Shown: positions 10,321 through 19,362, counted from the stretch's first letter. The stretch: 64,000 nucleotides of DNA from Rhizobium grahamii CCGE 502 (GCF_000298315.2 NZ_AEYE02000005.1:1-64000), one strand, 5' to 3'. Program-made: numbers and translations. The notes: generated by a model not told the origin, from the letters alone.

Positions 10321-10776
10321 TCATGGCACATCCCGTTTCTGCTGGAAGAATGTCCGCAGGATGTCGGCGGATGTGGTTTCCTGCAAACCGGAATAGACCT
10401 CCGGAGCGTGATGGCAGGTCGGTTGCGCATAGAAGCGCACGCCATTGTCGACGGCGCCGCCCTTGGGGTCTTCCGCGCCGTAGTAGAGCCTGCGGATGCG
10501 CGCAAAGGAAATGGCGGCCGCGCACATCGTGCACGGTTCCAGTGTCACATAGAGGTCGGCGCCGGTCAGCCGTTCCTGGCCCAGCTCTTCGCAGGCCTTC
10601 CGAATGACGGCGACTTCGGCATGCGCCGTCACGTCGTTGACCTCGCGCGTGCGGTTGCCGGATGCCGCGATCACGGTTCCGTCAATCACCAGAACCGCTC
10701 CGATCGGCACCTCGCCGCGTTCGCCGGCAGCGCGGGCCTGGTCGAGCGCTAGGTCCATAAATTGATTTGTCTTCAC
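10321..10776 (-). CDS. tadA: tRNA-specific adenosine deaminase (A34 to inosine)
   Basis: TadA deaminates the wobble adenosine of tRNA-Arg(ACG) to inosine. The zinc and catalytic motifs are intact: TAHAEVAVIRKA with the H-A-E, and LEPCTMCAAAIS with the P-C-x2-C. I prefer a GTG start at 10776 (VKTNQFMDLALDQARA) because the segment before MDLALDQARA aligns with the first helix of TadA; an ATG at 10758 would give 145 instead of 151 residues. It is divergent from the pseudouridine synthase gene, the conserved tadA/rluB pair of rhizobia. A very long open frame continues upstream on this strand, but it is only the antisense of the GC-rich rluB tail. Confidence 0.95.
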   Translation of the reverse strand: MKTNQFMDLALDQARAAGERGEVPIGAVLVIDGTVIAASGNRTREVNDVTAHAEVAVIRKACEELGQERLTGADLYVTLEPCTMCAAAISFARIRRLYYGAEDPKGGAVDNGVRFYAQPTCHHAPEVYSGLQETTSADILRTFFQQKRDVP

Positions 10777-10848
10777 GATCCGACAATTTCCACTTAACCG
10801 CAGGGGCGCGACCTGATAGGAAGGCCCGAAAAGGCAGGCAAACAACAA

Positions 10849-12477
10849 ATGACATTCAAAGACAAGCCAAAACGGCCAGGCGGCAAGCCATCTCCGCGCG
10901 ATGCCGGGCCAAAATCGGCAAAGACGGCCGTCAAGGCCGAGGCGAGCGACGTTGCCGAAGGCGACGCCAAGGCTGAGCGCATCTCGAAGGTGATGGCGCG
11001 CGCCGGCGTTGCATCGCGCCGCGATATCGAGCGCATGATCATGGACGGGCGCGTCAAGCTGAACGGCAAGCTCCTCGACACCCCTGTTGTCAACGTGACG
11101 CTGGCCGACAAGATCGAAGTGGACGGCGTTCCGATCCGCGGCATCGAGCGCACCAGGCTCTGGCTGTACCACAAGCCGGCCGGCCTCGTGACGACCAACG
11201 TGGATCCGGAAGGACGCCCCACGGTATTCGACAATCTGCCTGACGACCTGCCGCGCGTCATGTCGATCGGCCGCCTCGACATCAACACCGAAGGCTTGCT
11301 GCTTTTGACCAACGATGGCGGCCTGGCTCGCGCCTTGGAACTGCCGACGACCGGCTGGCTGCGCCGTTACCGCGTGCGCGCCCACGGCGAGATCGATCAG
11401 GACGCGCTCGACAAGCTCAAGGACGGCATTGCCGTCGACGGCGTCCTCTACGGCTCGATCGAAGCCACGCTGGACCGCACGCAGGGCTCGAACGTCTGGC
11501 TCACCATGGGCCTGCGTGAAGGCAAGAACCGCGAAATCAAGAACGTGCTGGGTGCGCTCGGTCTCGACGTTAATCGTCTGATCCGCATCTCGTATGGTCC
11601 CTTCCAGCTCGGCGATCTGCCGGAGCGGGATGTGGTCGAAGTGCGCGGTCGCACCTTGCGCGACCAGCTCGGTCCGCGTCTGATCGAGGACGCGAAGGCC
11701 AACTTCGACGCGCCGATCTACAATTCGCCCGCCGTTGCCGCCGAAGAAGAGGTGGAAGCAAAGCCGGAGCGCCGTGAGCGCCCCCGCAAGCCGGAAGACA
11801 AGCGCGAGCGTGCGCTGAGCCGTCTCGACACCAAGCGCGACGATCGTCGTGATGACCGTCGCGAGGGTGGCCGCAATGACGATGATCGTCCGAAGCGCCC
11901 GGCGCTCGGCAGCCGCCGCAATGCCAATGTCTGGATGGCCCCCGGCGCCCGCCCGCTCGGCGAGAAGGCAGCTGCCAGGGCCGAGAAGAACGCGAAGACG
12001 GCGCAGCGCCGTGGCGAAAAGCCCGACCGCGACAGGCCGCAGGCCGCAGGCTTCGGTGATGACCGTCACCGTGTGCAGATCAACCGAGCTACCGATGAAG
12101 AGGGCGAATGGATCCGCTCCAGCGAGGTAAGCCGCGACGACGGTGATCGCAAGCGGTCCGGTGATCGCGGTGATCGCGGCCCGCGCGGCGACCGTGGTTT
12201 CGGTGATCGCCCGTCCCGTGGCGACAGGTCCTTCGGCGATCGTGGCGACCGTTCCGGCGGCGATCGGACCGCTCGCGGCGACAGACCCTATGGTGACCGC
12301 CCACCGCGCGGCGATCGGCCGTTCGGCGACAAGCCTCGTGGCGAGCGCAAGCCGCGCGAGGACGGCGACCGTCCACGTTCCTTCGGCGACCGCCCGGCGC
12401 GCGGAGACCGGCCAGCCGGTGATCGTCCATTCGCCGGCAAGCCGCGTGGCGACCGCAGGGCCGCGCGAGGACGGTGA
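10849..12477 (+). CDS. rluB: 23S rRNA pseudouridine synthase, RsuA/RluB family, long disordered tail
   Basis: The enzyme isomerises a uridine in rRNA, by family probably of 23S rRNA near the peptidyl-transferase centre. An S4 RNA-binding domain (RISKVMARAGVASRRDIER, about residues 44-62) precedes the catalytic domain with GRLDINTEGLLLLTNDG, whose aspartate is residue 144. From about residue 285 the protein becomes a low-complexity tail rich in Arg, Asp, Gly and Pro with repeats such as GDRPFGDKPRG, typical of rhizobial homologues and probably an RNA-binding disordered region. The frame ends at 12477, but the same repeats go on in the +1 frame up to 12847, so the tail appears frameshifted at 12458-12460 (see the separate entry). 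The paralogue assignment (rluB rather than rluE or rsuA) is by family only. Confidence 0.9.
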   Translation: MTFKDKPKRPGGKPSPRDAGPKSAKTAVKAEASDVAEGDAKAERISKVMARAGVASRRDIERMIMDGRVKLNGKLLDTPVVNVTLADKIEVDGVPIRGIERTRLWLYHKPAGLVTTNVDPEGRPTVFDNLPDDLPRVMSIGRLDINTEGLLLLTNDGGLARALELPTTGWLRRYRVRAHGEIDQDALDKLKDGIAVDGVLYGSIEATLDRTQGSNVWLTMGLREGKNREIKNVLGALGLDVNRLIRISYGPFQLGDLPERDVVEVRGRTLRDQLGPRLIEDAKANFDAPIYNSPAVAAEEEVEAKPERRERPRKPEDKRERALSRLDTKRDDRRDDRREGGRNDDDRPKRPALGSRRNANVWMAPGARPLGEKAAARAEKNAKTAQRRGEKPDRDRPQAAGFGDDRHRVQINRATDEEGEWIRSSEVSRDDGDRKRSGDRGDRGPRGDRGFGDRPSRGDRSFGDRGDRSGGDRTARGDRPYGDRPPRGDRPFGDKPRGERKPREDGDRPRSFGDRPARGDRPAGDRPFAGKPRGDRRAARGR

Positions 12478-12847
12478 TGAGCGTCCCCGTTCCTTCGGTG
12501 ATCGGCCGCCGCGTGGCGACCGGCCGTTCGGCGACAAGCCGCGCCGTCCGCGCGAAGAGGGCGACGAGCGTCCCCGCGCCAAGCGTTTCTCCGGCGAGGC
12601 TCGTTCCGAGCGTCCGGCCGGCGACCGCTCCTTCGGTGACAAGCCCAGTGGGGCGCGTCCCTTCGGCGATAAGCCGCGCGGTAAGAGCTTCGGTGGCAAG
12701 CCCGGCGGGGCGAAACCCGGCGGCAAGTCTTTTTCCGGCAAGCCTTCGGGCGATCGACCGGGTGGCGGTGGCAAGCCTGCGGGCGGGCCGTCGCGTGGTG
12801 GACCTAAGGGCAAGGGAATAGGACGCGGTGCGGATCGTCGGCGGTGA
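12458..12847 (+). other. Out-of-frame continuation of the rluB C-terminal tail (apparent frameshift)
   Basis: After the GGG at 12458-12460 the next frame reads RPREDGDERPRSFGDRPPRG and continues with the same Arg/Asp/Gly-rich repeats (GDRPFGDKPRR, GGKPGGAKPGGK) to a stop at 12845-12847. Removing one base makes a single frame from 10849 of 1998 bases, exactly 666 codons, whose end overlaps the rsmD start by 20 bases, a normal operon junction. This points to a one-base insertion in the sequenced strain, a sequencing error in a G run, or less likely programmed frameshifting. Confidence 0.75.
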
Positions 12848-13388
12848 GTTTCGCGGACGGTCGCTCGCCGTACCTAAATCCAACGACATCCGGCCGACTG
12901 CCGACCGGACGCGTGAGAGCCTGTTCAATATTCTGAGCCACGCCTATCCGGAATGCGTCGATGGCACCCGGATACTCGATCTCTTTGCCGGCACCGGCGC
13001 GGTTGGCCTCGAAGCCGTCTCTCGCGGCTGTCGGCATGCGCTGTTCGTCGAAAACAGCGTCGAGGGCAGGGGCCTGCTCTGGGAAAACATCGACGCACTC
13101 GGCCTGCATGGCAGGACGCGCATCCTGCGGCGCGATGCGACCGATCTCGGCAGCGTCGGCAACCTCGAGCCGTTCCAGGTGCTGTTCGCCGATCCGCCCT
13201 ACGGCAAGGGGCTGGGCGAAAAGGCGATGGCTGCCGCCGCCAAGGGTGGCTGGCTGCAACCGGGCGCAATTGCGGTTCTCGAGGAACGCGCGGACGTTGC
13301 CGTTTCGGTCGACCCTTCCTATCTTTTCCTCGAAAGCCGGATGTTCGGCGATACCAAGGTTCATTTCTTCCGCTATCAGCCCGAATAA
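12828..13388 (+). CDS. rsmD: 16S rRNA (guanine966-N2)-methyltransferase
   Basis: RsmD methylates G966 of 16S rRNA using S-adenosylmethionine. The 186-residue protein starts at a GTG with RIVGGEFRGRSL, has the SAM-binding segment TRILDLFAGTGAVGLEAVSR (about residues 48-67) and the catalytic DPPYGKGLGEKA (about residue 122). It overlaps the restored rluB frame, so the two RNA-modification genes are probably translated from one message. Confidence 0.95.
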   Translation: MRIVGGEFRGRSLAVPKSNDIRPTADRTRESLFNILSHAYPECVDGTRILDLFAGTGAVGLEAVSRGCRHALFVENSVEGRGLLWENIDALGLHGRTRILRRDATDLGSVGNLEPFQVLFADPPYGKGLGEKAMAAAAKGGWLQPGAIAVLEERADVAVSVDPSYLFLESRMFGDTKVHFFRYQPE

Positions 13389-13411
13389 GGCGGCGGACAT
13401 CGGGGGCAGCG

Positions 13412-14308
13412 GTGCAGCAGGTAGAGAAGATCGAAACCGAGTTGCCCGCCCCGACCGACGTCTCCAGTCGTTCGACACCCACAGTTGCGGTAGCCTTCGG
13501 CGGTGGCGGCGCGCGTGGCCTGTCTCACATCCACGTCATCGAAACCCTGGATGAACTCGGCATTCGCCCTGTGGCGATTGCCGGCTCCTCGATCGGCTCG
13601 ATCATGGGCGCGGGCATGGCGGCTGGAATGACGGGTGAGGCTATCCGCGAGCATGTGATGATGACGGTCGGCAACAAGGCTGCCGTCGTCAGTCGCTTAT
13701 GGGGCCTCCGCCCGCAGACGGTGCGCGATGCCGTTGCCAATGGCGTGCGCATCGGCCAGTTCAATCTCGAGCGTATCCTGAAAGCCTTCCTCCCCGCCGA
13801 CCTGCCGGAACGTTTCGAGGATCTGCCGGTGCCGATGACGGTGACCGCAACCGATTATTACGGTCAGTGCGAGGTATTGACGAGCCACGGCGCGCTGTTT
13901 CCGGCGCTGGCCGCTTCCTCGGCAATCCCCGCGGTCTTCATGCCGGTGAGGCTGCACGGACGGGTGATGATCGACGGGGGGATCAGCAATCCCGTCCCTT
14001 ACGAATGCCTGATGGATCGCGCCGACATCGTCATCGGCATCGATGTCGTCGGTGCTCCCGAGGGCGATGGCACCCACATTCCGAACCGGATGGAGAGCAT
14101 CTTCGGCTCCGGCCAGCTGATGATGCAAACCGCCATTTCCCTAAAACTGCGCCTGCAGGCACCGCACATCTTCCTGCGCCCCGCCGTCGGGCGCATCGGC
14201 GTGATGGACTTCCTCAAGGCGCGTGACGTCCTGAAGATGTCGGTCGGCGTCAAGGACGAACTGAAATACGCCCTCGATCGCGAGATCGAAGCGCGGATCG
14301 CCCCTTAG
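13412..14308 (+). CDS. Patatin-like phospholipase family protein (RssA-like)
   Basis: This 298-residue protein has the patatin signatures: the oxyanion loop VAFGGGGARGLSHIHV (about residues 28-43), the nucleophile elbow IAGSSIGSIMGAG (G-x-S-x-G), and the catalytic aspartate in MIDGGISNPVP. These form a Ser-Asp dyad that hydrolyses acyl esters. The start is a GTG at 13412 (VQQVEKIETE), 23 bases after rsmD. The frame is open far upstream but that part is the shadow of rsmD. Substrate and cellular role are unknown. Confidence 0.88.
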   Translation: MQQVEKIETELPAPTDVSSRSTPTVAVAFGGGGARGLSHIHVIETLDELGIRPVAIAGSSIGSIMGAGMAAGMTGEAIREHVMMTVGNKAAVVSRLWGLRPQTVRDAVANGVRIGQFNLERILKAFLPADLPERFEDLPVPMTVTATDYYGQCEVLTSHGALFPALAASSAIPAVFMPVRLHGRVMIDGGISNPVPYECLMDRADIVIGIDVVGAPEGDGTHIPNRMESIFGSGQLMMQTAISLKLRLQAPHIFLRPAVGRIGVMDFLKARDVLKMSVGVKDELKYALDREIEARIAP

Positions 14309-14323
14309 AGGCTTTGCCTAGGA

Positions 14324-14473
14324 CTAATAGCCGTTGATGCCGGCGCCACGAACCGGGCCGATCCCGGCAGGGGTTGCGTAGGTGGTATTGCCTGCGCCCG
14401 AGCCGGAGGTTGCGCATCCGGAAAGGGTAACGAGGGCGATGGCCGCGACGGCCAGAAGACAGCGTAGAGGCAT
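14324..14473 (-). CDS. Small putative lipoprotein (49 residues)
   Basis: A short frame from an ATG at 14473, preceded by GGACAATGCC, reads MPLRCLLAVAAIALVTLSGC followed by ATSGSG and ends GIGPVRGAGINGY. The hydrophobic stretch and lipobox LSGC make a clear lipoprotein signal, leaving a 31-residue mature peptide rich in Gly, Ala and Thr. It is convergent with the patatin-like gene, only 15 bases away. No function is known; the case rests on the signal peptide and codon choice. Confidence 0.65.
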   Translation of the reverse strand: MPLRCLLAVAAIALVTLSGCATSGSGAGNTTYATPAGIGPVRGAGINGY

Positions 14474-14617
14474 GGCATTGTCCTATCATCAAGACTGCAC
14501 GGGCCTCAGGGGCCAGAGTCGGATAGTCCGTCAAATCAAAGGCAATGGCAACTGGTTGCAAAGCGCGCAATTACCCGGCAACCTTCGGGCACGTTCCCAA
14601 CCAAGCGGGCGCTGCAA

Positions 14618-15175
14618 TCACTCTCTCCGATTCTTGTGTCGCCATGTTGTCGGCCAAATCGTTCCGCCGCCGACATCTTGGCCATGGGTGAGGAGATGAA
14701 ACGCTATCGCGTTGCAAAGCTGATCGATCTTCTTTGCCGTCGCGAGTACGCGAAGCCGGGTGACGGGCCACTCTGTTCTCTGTTTGTGGCCATTGAGGGT
14801 GATGAGGATAGCGTCCGCGTCTGTCTTCGAAGAAGCCGGATCGATATAGATCCCGTGGATGATTTGCTCTCGCTCACTTTTGATGCCGAGAGCCTGATCA
14901 ATCAGCGCGATCAGGCCGGTCGTCCCAGTATGAGCTGCATGCTCCGATCTAAGAATCGACTTCAGTTTCTCGCAACGCTGTTGAAAACCTCGGCTGTTGA
15001 GAAACCCCGGGAAATCTGAATCGTTGGGATCTGATGCCCAATACAGCAAATTGTCGATCTGAAATTCGAGGCCTGACCACTTCACGGCAACCGTGCCAAT
15101 GGCCTCTAGCAGTTTGGGACCGGGGATGGGCACGAAACCTTCGGTTTGTTTATGGGACGTGGCGGCGGCTCCCAA
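14618..15175 (-). CDS. Hypothetical protein, unknown family
   Basis: A 185-residue soluble protein without signal peptide or membrane segment. Visible segments are VKWSGLEFQIDNLLYWAS near the start and REQIIHGIYIDPASSKTDAD in the middle; the pattern (helical, with a conserved-looking R..IIHG) recalls small HEPN-like or unknown rhizobial proteins but I do not recognise a family. The start is a TTG at 15175; no ATG is available near it. Base composition is visibly less GC-rich than that of its neighbours, which suggests later acquisition. It lies 24 bases downstream of the Kef-type antiporter gene on the same strand. Confidence 0.6.
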   Translation of the reverse strand: MGAAATSHKQTEGFVPIPGPKLLEAIGTVAVKWSGLEFQIDNLLYWASDPNDSDFPGFLNSRGFQQRCEKLKSILRSEHAAHTGTTGLIALIDQALGIKSEREQIIHGIYIDPASSKTDADAILITLNGHKQRTEWPVTRLRVLATAKKIDQLCNAIAFHLLTHGQDVGGGTIWPTTWRHKNRRE

Positions 15176-15199
15176 ACTCGTGTGGATGACTTTTCGGCT

Positions 15200-17008
15200 C
15201 TAAGCGTCGGCCGTCACCTCTGCCGTGCCTGCCAGCGGGTCCTCGTCAAAGCTTGCGGCGCGCTTTGGCTTCATCAGCGGCTCCGGCTTGACCGGCTGGG
15301 AGAACAGCATGTCGCGGCCGGCCTGCAGGCCTTCCGTGACCTGTAGCACCAGGCGGGCTTCGTCGCGCTTGCGGATATCCTCGCCGATTTCATAGGCCTC
15401 CGCCTCGCCGATACCCAATGCCTCGAGCGTGCGCCGGCCGAACAGCAGACCGGATTCCAGCGTTTCGCGCAGTTCATAATCGACGTTGAGATTGCGCAGC
15501 GCGATCGAGTGGATGCGGTCGTAGGAGCGCACGAAGAGCTTGGCATGCGGATAGTCCGCCTGCACGAGCTCGACGATCTTGTCGGTAATCTCGCGCTTTT
15601 GCGTACAGACGACGACGATCTTGGCGCGGTCGATGCCGGATGCGCGAAGCACGTCCTTGCGGGTGCCGTCGCCGAAGTAGATCCGGAAGCCGAAGGATGA
15701 AGCCTGCCGGATGCGATCGGCCGAGAAATCGATGACGGTCACGTCGCGCCCGCCGGCAAGCAGAATCTGGGCGGCGATCTGCCCGAAACGCGAGAAGCCG
15801 ACCATCAGAACATCCGCACCGGCGCCTTCGAAATCTTCGTCCAGCTGTTCCTCCTCTTTGCCGGAGAGGAGGCGCTTGGCCAGCATCGTTCCGATCGGGG
15901 TGAGCGCCATCGACAGCGTGACGATCGCGATCAGCAGCGATGCGGTGCTTGTCGGCATCAGGCCGGCAATGCCGGCGGCGGTAAACAGCACGAAACCGAA
16001 CTCGCCGCCCTGCGGCAGCAGGAAGGCGATCCTGATGGCGTCGTCATGCGGTGAGCCCGTCGCGCGGCAGAGGACATAGATGACGAGCGCCTTCGCGGCC
16101 ATGATGACGGGCACGGCGACGATGATGAACAGAGCGTTGTCCCTGAGCACTTCGAGCTCGATCGAAAGGCCAACGGCGATGAAGAAGATAGCGAGCAAGA
16201 CGCCGCGGAAGGGCTCGATATCGGCTTCGAGTTCGTGCCGATAGGAGGATTCCGCCAGCATCACGCCGGAAAGGAAGGCGCCCATCGCCATCGACAGTCC
16301 GGCAAGCTGCATCAGGCTCGCCGACCCCATCACCACGAAGAGGGCGGCGGCGATCATCGCCTCGCGGGCCCCGGTGCGAGCGATGATCTGGAAGAGCGGC
16401 GTGAGCAGGTAGCGTCCCATGACGATCATCGCGGCGACCGCCCCAATGGCGACTGCGAAGTCGAGCAGCGGTGTGCCGCTGCCCTTGCCGCCATCGAGAA
16501 TGCTGATCAGGGCAAGCAGCGGCACGATCGCGAGATCCTGGAACAGCAGCATCGAGAAGGAACGCTGCCCGTAACGAGTATTCACGTCGCCTTCGTCCTC
16601 GAGGATCTGCATCGCAAATGCAGTGGAGGAGAGGGCAAGCCCGAAACCCGCAACGATGCTGCCGCGCCAATCCAGAACTCCGGAGAGATAGGTCAGGAGC
16701 GTGAGCACCAGACCGGTCGCCACCACCTGCGCGGTTCCGAGCCCGAAAATATCGCGCCGCATCTGCCAGAGGCGCGAGGGCTTCAGCTCAAGCCCGATGA
16801 TGAACAGGAGGAAGACGACGCCGAGCTCGGCGACGTTCAGGATCTGCTCGCCGTCCGTCAATCCATGAAAGATCGGGCCGATCACCACGCCGGCGGCCAG
16901 GTAGCCGAGCACCGTTCCCAATCCGAGCCGCTTGAAGATCGGCGCTGAAACAACGGCGCCACCAAGCAGCAGGATCGTCTCGGTGAAAAGAGTATTGGGC
17001 TCTGACAT
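15200..17008 (-). CDS. Monovalent cation:proton antiporter-2 (KefB/KefC type)
   Basis: This 602-residue inner-membrane protein exchanges potassium or sodium for protons. It has a CPA2 exchanger domain of about twelve membrane segments (for example LGYLAAGVVIGPIFHG and FGLALSSTAFAMQIL with the ion-binding region) up to about residue 385, then a cytosolic TrkA-N Rossmann domain beginning DVLMVGFSRFGQIAAQILL, with DFSADRI and YFGDGTRKDVLR. The Rossmann glycine motif has Ser in place of its middle Gly (GFSRFG). The ATG at 17008 (MSEPNTLFTET) after GAGAC was chosen over an upstream start that adds a hydrophilic extension. It is divergent from pmbA. No KefF/KefG partner is adjacent. Confidence 0.92.
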   Translation of the reverse strand: MSEPNTLFTETILLLGGAVVSAPIFKRLGLGTVLGYLAAGVVIGPIFHGLTDGEQILNVAELGVVFLLFIIGLELKPSRLWQMRRDIFGLGTAQVVATGLVLTLLTYLSGVLDWRGSIVAGFGLALSSTAFAMQILEDEGDVNTRYGQRSFSMLLFQDLAIVPLLALISILDGGKGSGTPLLDFAVAIGAVAAMIVMGRYLLTPLFQIIARTGAREAMIAAALFVVMGSASLMQLAGLSMAMGAFLSGVMLAESSYRHELEADIEPFRGVLLAIFFIAVGLSIELEVLRDNALFIIVAVPVIMAAKALVIYVLCRATGSPHDDAIRIAFLLPQGGEFGFVLFTAAGIAGLMPTSTASLLIAIVTLSMALTPIGTMLAKRLLSGKEEEQLDEDFEGAGADVLMVGFSRFGQIAAQILLAGGRDVTVIDFSADRIRQASSFGFRIYFGDGTRKDVLRASGIDRAKIVVVCTQKREITDKIVELVQADYPHAKLFVRSYDRIHSIALRNLNVDYELRETLESGLLFGRRTLEALGIGEAEAYEIGEDIRKRDEARLVLQVTEGLQAGRDMLFSQPVKPEPLMKPKRAASFDEDPLAGTAEVTADA

Positions 17009-17127
17009 CAGGCGGGTCTCTTTCAAATGCGGGGAGGCATGCAGGCGACGGGCAAAAGAATCGATGCGCGCGGCCTTGATGCTTTTGGTAGTGCACAATA
17101 AATGGAACGCGAAGGAAAGGCCAAATC

Positions 17128-18474
17128 ATGTCCTCAGAAATCGACTCCTCGACGCTTCTTTCCCGCGCAAGCCAATTGATCGACCTAGCCAAAAAAGCTG
17201 GGGCCGACGCTGCTGATGCGGTGGTCGTGCGCTCGCGTTCGCAATCGGTCAGCGTGCGCCTCGGCAAGGTCGAGGGCACGGAGTCGTCGGAAAGCGACGA
17301 CTTCGCGTTGCGCGTCTTCATCGGCAAGCGCGTTGCCAGCGTCTCCGCAAATCCGGGCTTCGATCTCACTGCTCTCGCCGAACGTGCCGTCGCGATGGCC
17401 AAGGTGTCACCGGAAGATCCCTTCGCCTGCCTGGCGGACGAGGATAAGCTGGCGAAATCCTATCCGGACCTCGAGCTTCTCGACACGACAGAGGTGTCTT
17501 CCGACCAACTTCGCGCGGCGGCGCTCGAGGCGGAGGCCGCGGCGCTTGCCGTCAAGGGAGTCACCAATTCGTCGGGTGCCGGTGCTTCGGCCGGGATGGG
17601 CGGTCTTGTGCTCGTCACCTCCCACGGTTTCGAGGGCAGCTACATGGGCTCGCGCTTCGGCCGCTCCGTCAGCGTCATTGCCGGCGAAGGCACGGGCATG
17701 GAGCGTGACTACGATTTCGACAGCCGAATCTATTTCGGCGAGCTGGACGATGCCGCCGAAATCGGCCGCAGAGCAGGCGAGCGAACCGTCAAGCGCGTCA
17801 ACCCGCGGCAGGTGGATACCGGCAAGGACATCACCGTCGTTTTTGATCCCCGCGTCGCACGTGGCTTCGTCGGGCACATCGCCGGGGCGATCAATGGCGC
17901 TTCCGTTGCGCGCAAGACCAGCTTTCTGCGCGACAAGATGGGCCAGCAGGTCTTGAAGTCGGGGCTCACGATTTCCGATGATCCGCTGATCGTCCGCGGC
18001 CCATCGTCCCGACCCTTCGATGGCGAGGGCATCTCCGGCGAGCGGCTCTTGATGATCGAGGACGGCATCCTCAAGCACTGGTTTCTCTCGACCTCAACCG
18101 GCCGCGAGATCGGCATGGAGACCAATGGCCGCGGCGTGCGTGGCGGAAATTCGGTGACGCCATCGGCGACGAATCTTGCGCTCGAGCCGGGCGACATCTC
18201 GCCGGAAGATCTGATCCGCAGCGTTGGCAATGGCTTCTATGTGACCGAGCTGATCGGCCAGGGCGTCAACATGATCACGGGTGAATATAGCCGCGGGGCG
18301 ACCGGCTTCTGGATCGAGAATGGCGAGCTGACCTTTGCCGTCTCCGAAGTGACGATCGCTTCGAACCTCAAGGACATGTTCATGCGGGTGACACCTGCAA
18401 ACGATATCGACCGCAAGTACGGTGTCGCCGCTCCGACGCTTGCGATCGAAGGAATGACGCTCGCCGGGCGCTGA
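17128..18474 (+). CDS. pmbA: Metalloprotease-related protein TldE/PmbA
   Basis: PmbA/TldE is the non-catalytic half of the TldD/TldE protease, involved in maturation of peptide antibiotics and degradation of the CcdA antitoxin in enterics. The 448-residue protein has typical segments GKVEGTESSESDDFALRVFI, VVFDPRVARGFVGHI, and the C-terminal GFYVTELIGQGVNMITGEYS and GAT-type GFWIENGEL. It lacks the H-E-x3-H zinc site of TldD, as expected. Its stop codon overlaps the next gene's ATG (TGATG), indicating translational coupling. Confidence 0.95.
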   Translation: MSSEIDSSTLLSRASQLIDLAKKAGADAADAVVVRSRSQSVSVRLGKVEGTESSESDDFALRVFIGKRVASVSANPGFDLTALAERAVAMAKVSPEDPFACLADEDKLAKSYPDLELLDTTEVSSDQLRAAALEAEAAALAVKGVTNSSGAGASAGMGGLVLVTSHGFEGSYMGSRFGRSVSVIAGEGTGMERDYDFDSRIYFGELDDAAEIGRRAGERTVKRVNPRQVDTGKDITVVFDPRVARGFVGHIAGAINGASVARKTSFLRDKMGQQVLKSGLTISDDPLIVRGPSSRPFDGEGISGERLLMIEDGILKHWFLSTSTGREIGMETNGRGVRGGNSVTPSATNLALEPGDISPEDLIRSVGNGFYVTELIGQGVNMITGEYSRGATGFWIENGELTFAVSEVTIASNLKDMFMRVTPANDIDRKYGVAAPTLAIEGMTLAGR

Positions 18475-19301
18475 TGGATTGGATTGCCGACATGACTGAC
18501 GTGGACACAGCCCTCTGGCAGAGCGATCTGGAATTGATCGCCGATTCCGCCAGGCAAGCCGGTCGTGTCGCACTCGGCTATTTCAATCAATCGCCTGAAG
18601 TCTGGTGGAAGAACGAGGGGCGATCGCCCGTCAGTGCAGCCGACTTCGCCGCCAACCAAAAGCTTGAATCGCTTCTCCGCACGGCCAGGCCAGACTATGG
18701 TTGGCTGTCCGAAGAGACCGACGACGACGCCGAGCGCCTGTCGAGGGAGACATTGTTCATTATTGATCCGATCGACGGCACGCGAGCGTTCCTGGCCGGC
18801 CTGGATCTATGGTGCGTCAGCGTCGCGGTGGTGCGCCATGGACGGCCCGTTGCCGGTGTTCTCTACGCGCCCGCCTTGGACGAGCTCTACGAGGCTGTCG
18901 CAGGCGGCGTGGCTTTGAAAAACGGCAGGCCGATCACGGTATCGACAGCAAGCGTCGACAGGCCCGGGCGCTTTGCCATCGCCGAAGATGTCCTGGCGAC
19001 ATTCCCCGAGCGGCTCAAGCATCGCATCGAGCGCGTCAAGTACGTACCGTCGCTTGCTTATCGCATTGCCATGGTTGCCGACGGTCGGATTGAAGGCACC
19101 TTCATCAAGCATAACTCGCACGACTGGGATCTCGCCGCAGCCGATTTGATACTCGAGCGCGCCGGCGGCCAGCTGGTCGATCTCCACGGCGGGGCACCGC
19201 TCTATAACCGGGCGAGAGTGAGCCACGACGAACTTTGTGCCGCAGCCGCGCCGCGGCTCGCCGACCTCCTGAACGGGATTGGTGAACGACGAGGCAGTTG
19301 A
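18474..19301 (+). CDS. Inositol monophosphatase family protein, 3'(2'),5'-bisphosphate nucleotidase-like
   Basis: This 275-residue magnesium-dependent phosphatase has the family motifs WLSEETDDD (metal ligands), IIDPIDGTRAFLAGLDLWCV (about residues 90-110) and NSHDWDLAAADLILERAGG (about residues 212-230). It resembles the CysQ branch, which removes the 3' phosphate of adenosine bisphosphate formed in sulfate activation, but inositol phosphate or other sugar phosphates are also possible. Translation is coupled to pmbA; an alternative ATG at 18492 (MTDVDTALW) is possible. The next gene, DUF4170, commonly accompanies this one in rhizobia. Confidence 0.88.
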   Translation: MDWIADMTDVDTALWQSDLELIADSARQAGRVALGYFNQSPEVWWKNEGRSPVSAADFAANQKLESLLRTARPDYGWLSEETDDDAERLSRETLFIIDPIDGTRAFLAGLDLWCVSVAVVRHGRPVAGVLYAPALDELYEAVAGGVALKNGRPITVSTASVDRPGRFAIAEDVLATFPERLKHRIERVKYVPSLAYRIAMVADGRIEGTFIKHNSHDWDLAAADLILERAGGQLVDLHGGAPLYNRARVSHDELCAAAAPRLADLLNGIGERRGS

Positions 19302-19362
19302 CGTTTCCGTCAAAATCCCTCAGATGAAGCGGCGGAGGAGAATAGAGCAGAAAGAGAAGAAA

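Noticed and set aside
10321-12813. An 830-codon open frame on the minus strand covering tadA and the rluB region
   Set aside because: Only the tadA end is real. The rest is the antisense of the repetitive GC-rich rluB tail and has repetitive Pro/Gly/Arg composition with no family features.
12953-14308. A 451-codon frame beginning inside rsmD
   Set aside because: Its first 150 codons overlap rsmD in another frame and look random; the patatin-like protein itself begins at the GTG at 13412.
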